DNA of 64,000 bases, taken from NCBI RefSeq assembly GCF_000718005.1, contig NZ_JODV01000024.1. One strand, given 5' to 3'. How positions within the stretch are numbered: position 1 is the first letter of the stretch; every line of letters begins with the position of its first letter. A program made the translations under genes and the position numbers. Shown in pieces: positions 61,633-64,000 of the stretch. Under the pieces are notes generated by a model that worked only from the letters and a program-made list of their open reading frames with translations, did no database searches and was not told the origin of the DNA. Origin of the DNA: Actinoalloteichus_B caeruleus. Lineage in GTDB: Bacteria > Actinomycetota > Actinomycetes > Mycobacteriales > Pseudonocardiaceae.

Positions 61633-63444
61633 ATGCGTCGGAGCTTCCGGACGGTCGCGGTGCTGGCCACCGCCGCGGCGGTCGCCGCGGTGGCGGTGGT
61701 CCCGGCGGCCGGTGAACCCGAGGTCGGGGCGCGAGCCGCCGCACCGCCGCCGAAGCGACCGGAGGCCGTCGGGCACGGCGGGGCGGTCGCCTCCGCCGAC
61801 GAGTACGCCACCGAGATCGGGCTGGCCGTCCTGCGGCGGGGTGGCAACGCCGTCGACGCCGCCGTCGCCACCGCCGCGGCCCTCGGGGTCACCGAGCCCT
61901 ACTCCAACGGGATCGGTGGTGGCGGCTTCCTCGTGCACTACGAGGCCGCGACCGGCGAGGTGCACACCGTCGACGGCCGGGAAACGGCCCCCGCCTCGGC
62001 CGGCGAGGACCTGTTCCTGGAGGACGGGCAGCCGATCCCCTTCGACGAGGCGGTCACCAGCGGCCTCTCCGTCGGGGTCCCCGGCACCCCCCTGACCTGG
62101 CAGCGGGTCCTGGACCGCTGGGGGAGCCGCGACCTGGCCCAACTGCTCAGGCCCGCCGAGATCCTGGCCCGGCGCGGGTTCGTCGTCGACGAGAACTTCC
62201 ACCGCCAGACCGCCGCCAACCAGGAGCGGTTCGCCGCGTTCCCGGCCACCCGGGAGTTGTTCCTGCCCGACGGGCGGCCACCGGAGATCGGCACCGTGCT
62301 GCGCAACCCGGACCTCGCCGAGACCTACCGGATCCTCGGGACCCACGGGGTCGAGGCGTTCTACCAGGGCGAGATCGCCGAGGACATCGTGTCCTCGGTG
62401 CGCGAACCCCAGGTCGACCCCGGGGCGGACCGCGTGGTCCGACCCGGCGGGATGACCACCGACGACCTGGCCGCCCACACCGCACCCGACCGGCCCTCGA
62501 CCAGGCTGGACTACCGGGGGTACGAGGTGTACGGGATGGCCCCGCCCGGGTCCGGCGGCACGACGGTCGGGGAGGCGCTGAACATCCTGGAGACCGTGGA
62601 CCTCGCCGGCATGGACGAGTCCTCCTACCTGCACTGGCTCCTGGAGTCCTCCCGGGTCGCCTTCGCCGACCGCAACCGCTGGGTGGGCGACCCCGATTTC
62701 ACCGACGTCCCCACCGGGGAACTGCTGTCCGACGCCTTCGCCGCCGACCGGGCGTGCCTGATCTCCCCTGACCGGGCCCTGACCAGCCCGGTGCCCGCCG
62801 GCGACCCCCGGGCCAGCACGCCGTGCGGGACGGACGGGGGCCAGGTGGAACCGGGCCGGGAGGGCATGAGCACCACGCACCTGACGACCGCCGACCGGTG
62901 GGGCAACGTCGTCTCCTACACCCTGACCATCGAGCAGACCGGCGGCAACGGGATGGTCGTGCCGGGACGGGGTTTCCTGCTCAACAACGAGCTGACCGAC
63001 TTCTCCTTCTCCCCGGTGACACCGGGAGAGCCGGACCCGAACCTGCCGGGCCCGAGGAAGCGGCCCCGGTCGTCGATGGCCCCCACGATCGTGCTCCACG
63101 ACGGGAAGCCCCTGCTGGCCACCGGCTCCCCGGGCGGCACCACGATCATCACCACCGTGCTGGGCATCCTCACCCAACGCCTTGACCGGGAGGCCTCCCT
63201 GTTGGAGGCCGTCGCCGCCCCCCGCGCCAGCCAGCGGAACACCGCCACCACCCTCGCCGAGACCACCTTCGTGGACCTGCCCGCCGTGGACGGGCTCCTC
63301 GACCGGGGCCACCGCTTCGACACCACCAGCGGCATCGGCATGGCCAGCGGCGTCGAGTTCCTGCCCGACGGGCGGCTGGTCGCCGTCGCCGAGCCCACCC
63401 GGCAGGGGGGTGGCGCGGCGGCGGTCGTCTGGCCCTCGCCGTGA
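61633..63444 (+). CDS. ggt: gamma-glutamyltransferase
   Basis: 603 residues from the ATG at 61633, with GGAGG seven bases upstream. A hydrophobic signal peptide covers residues 1-27 (TVAVLATAAAVAAVAVVPAA). The large-subunit part has GGNAVDAAVATAAALGVTEP and YSNGIGGGGFLVHYE. The autocleavage site and nucleophile is the Thr of GMSTTHLTTADRWGNVVSYT. The small subunit has FLLNNELTDFSF, PRSSMAPTIV and the GSPGGTTIITTV loop. It is a secreted Ntn-hydrolase that cleaves or transfers gamma-glutamyl groups. All key residues are visible. Confidence 0.94.
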   Translation: MRRSFRTVAVLATAAAVAAVAVVPAAGEPEVGARAAAPPPKRPEAVGHGGAVASADEYATEIGLAVLRRGGNAVDAAVATAAALGVTEPYSNGIGGGGFLVHYEAATGEVHTVDGRETAPASAGEDLFLEDGQPIPFDEAVTSGLSVGVPGTPLTWQRVLDRWGSRDLAQLLRPAEILARRGFVVDENFHRQTAANQERFAAFPATRELFLPDGRPPEIGTVLRNPDLAETYRILGTHGVEAFYQGEIAEDIVSSVREPQVDPGADRVVRPGGMTTDDLAAHTAPDRPSTRLDYRGYEVYGMAPPGSGGTTVGEALNILETVDLAGMDESSYLHWLLESSRVAFADRNRWVGDPDFTDVPTGELLSDAFAADRACLISPDRALTSPVPAGDPRASTPCGTDGGQVEPGREGMSTTHLTTADRWGNVVSYTLTIEQTGGNGMVVPGRGFLLNNELTDFSFSPVTPGEPDPNLPGPRKRPRSSMAPTIVLHDGKPLLATGSPGGTTIITTVLGILTQRLDREASLLEAVAAPRASQRNTATTLAETTFVDLPAVDGLLDRGHRFDTTSGIGMASGVEFLPDGRLVAVAEPTRQGGGAAAVVWPSP

Positions 63445-63745
63445 GCCCGCCGAGACACCGGGCCGCCGGCCCCGCCGCACCGGCCCGGTGAGTTCGTCCC
63501 GCAGGGGCGGGAGCGGGTGGACGTGGGAACGCGGTCGGTGCGGGAACCGAGGGAAACCGCCGTGCGGCTGGCGCTGTCACCGGCGTGCCCCTGCCCGGCG
63601 GGGCGAACCCGTCGACGTGGGCGGCGCGGTCCGCCGACGCGGGGGAGCGGCCGGGGTGTGGTGAGCACGGCCGCCCGCCGGTGCCGACTCCGCCTCCACC
63701 GTGGTGTGGTGGTCGGCGGTGGGCCGGCATCGGGTTCCGGTGTGT
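63445..63745. other. 301-bp convergent intergenic region with terminator
   Basis: It lies between the gamma-glutamyltransferase gene and the partial gene at the right edge. Apart from the hairpin at 63456-63490, no feature is supported. Confidence 0.4.
63456..63490 (+). terminator. terminator after the gamma-glutamyltransferase gene
   Basis: Perfect 10-bp arms CACCGGGCCG (63456-63465) and CGGCCCGGTG (63481-63490) enclose a 15-base loop. It starts 12 bp after the stop codon. Confidence 0.7.
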
Positions 63746-64000
63746 TCAGGGCGGTGGGGAGGGGTGCTGGTCGGCTGGTGGGTGGCCGGCGGCGTGGCCG
63801 AGGAGCGCGCCGGCGGCCTCCGGGTGGGTGAGCGGGGGATCCCCGGGGGGGGTGGGCTGCCAGGTGGTGGGCAGTGCCCACCGCCGCGGTTCCAGCCCGG
63901 GGCAGGCCAGGGTGAGCAGCTTGCCCCCGAGACCGGGCAGGGAGGTGACCATCAGCGAGGCCACCAGCTCCGGCCCGGTGGTCAGGACGGTGGCCACCGC
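63746..64000 (-). CDS. C-terminal part of an unknown protein, cut by the window edge
   Basis: The frame is open at the right edge and ends at 63746. The visible 84 residues are TVLTTGPELVASLMVTSLPG, GGKLLTLACPGLEPRRWALP and a Pro/His-rich tail. I do not recognise a family. A GTG at 63997 could be a start, but the gene may extend beyond the window. Confidence 0.45.
   Translation of the reverse strand, partial: AVATVLTTGPELVASLMVTSLPGLGGKLLTLACPGLEPRRWALPTTWQPTPPGDPPLTHPEAAGALLGHAAGHPPADQHPSPPP

Overview
The window is chromosomal DNA from a very high-G+C actinomycete. Third codon positions are almost all G or C, GTG and TTG starts are common, and purine-rich ribosome binding sites precede most genes. 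The gene types are actinomycete: SARP/AfsR regulators, ROK and TetR regulators, secreted CBM2/CBM13 glycoside hydrolases, MbtH and PaaABCDE. A Pseudonocardiales- or Streptomyces-like soil saprophyte is likely, but there is no rRNA or tRNA gene to fix the taxon.

Layout. 0.3-7.4 kb: a phenylacetate catabolic cluster, with paaG divergent from paaZABCDE over a PaaR-box-like site. 7.9-9.6 kb: a TetR regulator divergent from a membrane-anchored alpha/beta hydrolase. 10.7-12.2 kb: two related 'SGRxNP' proteins, one with a C-terminal Cys/His hydrolase-like domain. 12.8-19.0 kb: a polysaccharide locus (heparinase II/III family and GH43, divergent from a ROK regulator and GH35). 19.3-28.5 kb: small regulator/enzyme units (TetR/SDR, DsbA-type oxidoreductase, GNAT, nucleotidyltransferase, methyltransferase, a frameshifted TetR with an NTF2-like gene, and a WYL regulator with an FAD oxidase), several sharing a divergent promoter that carries a clear palindrome. 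28.7-31.7 kb: a secreted exo-beta-1,3-galactanase-like GH43 with CBM13, divergent from a second ROK regulator. 32.3-34.5 kb: a PPOX-family protein, then two broken genes (peptidase S51 and the C-terminus of a TPR regulator).

34.5-45.3 kb is the most unusual part. It holds an 18-repeat CRISPR array with no cas operon beside it, an HSP90-type ATPase gene overlapping a large TPR gene next to the array's likely leader, a TetR/SDR/FMO divergon, and then a solitary cas6. No other cas gene is seen in the 64 kb.

46.0-54.4 kb carries the accessory genes of a nonribosomal peptide or polyketide pathway without any synthetase: a type II thioesterase, a divergent MbtH-like protein, a SARP, a large AfsR-like regulator with a TTA codon at position 4, a glycosyltransferase, and a carrier-protein-like ORF with Asp where the phosphopantetheine Ser should be.

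54.5-63.4 kb is a second plant-polymer region: GH5 mannanase-CBM2, a small membrane protein, a cytochrome P450, PL1 pectate lyase, a GH28-fold protein that appears to lack its catalytic acids, and gamma-glutamyltransferase. A partial gene runs off the right edge. Most regulated units are divergent pairs with a palindromic operator between them, and several convergent junctions carry strong GC-rich hairpin terminators.
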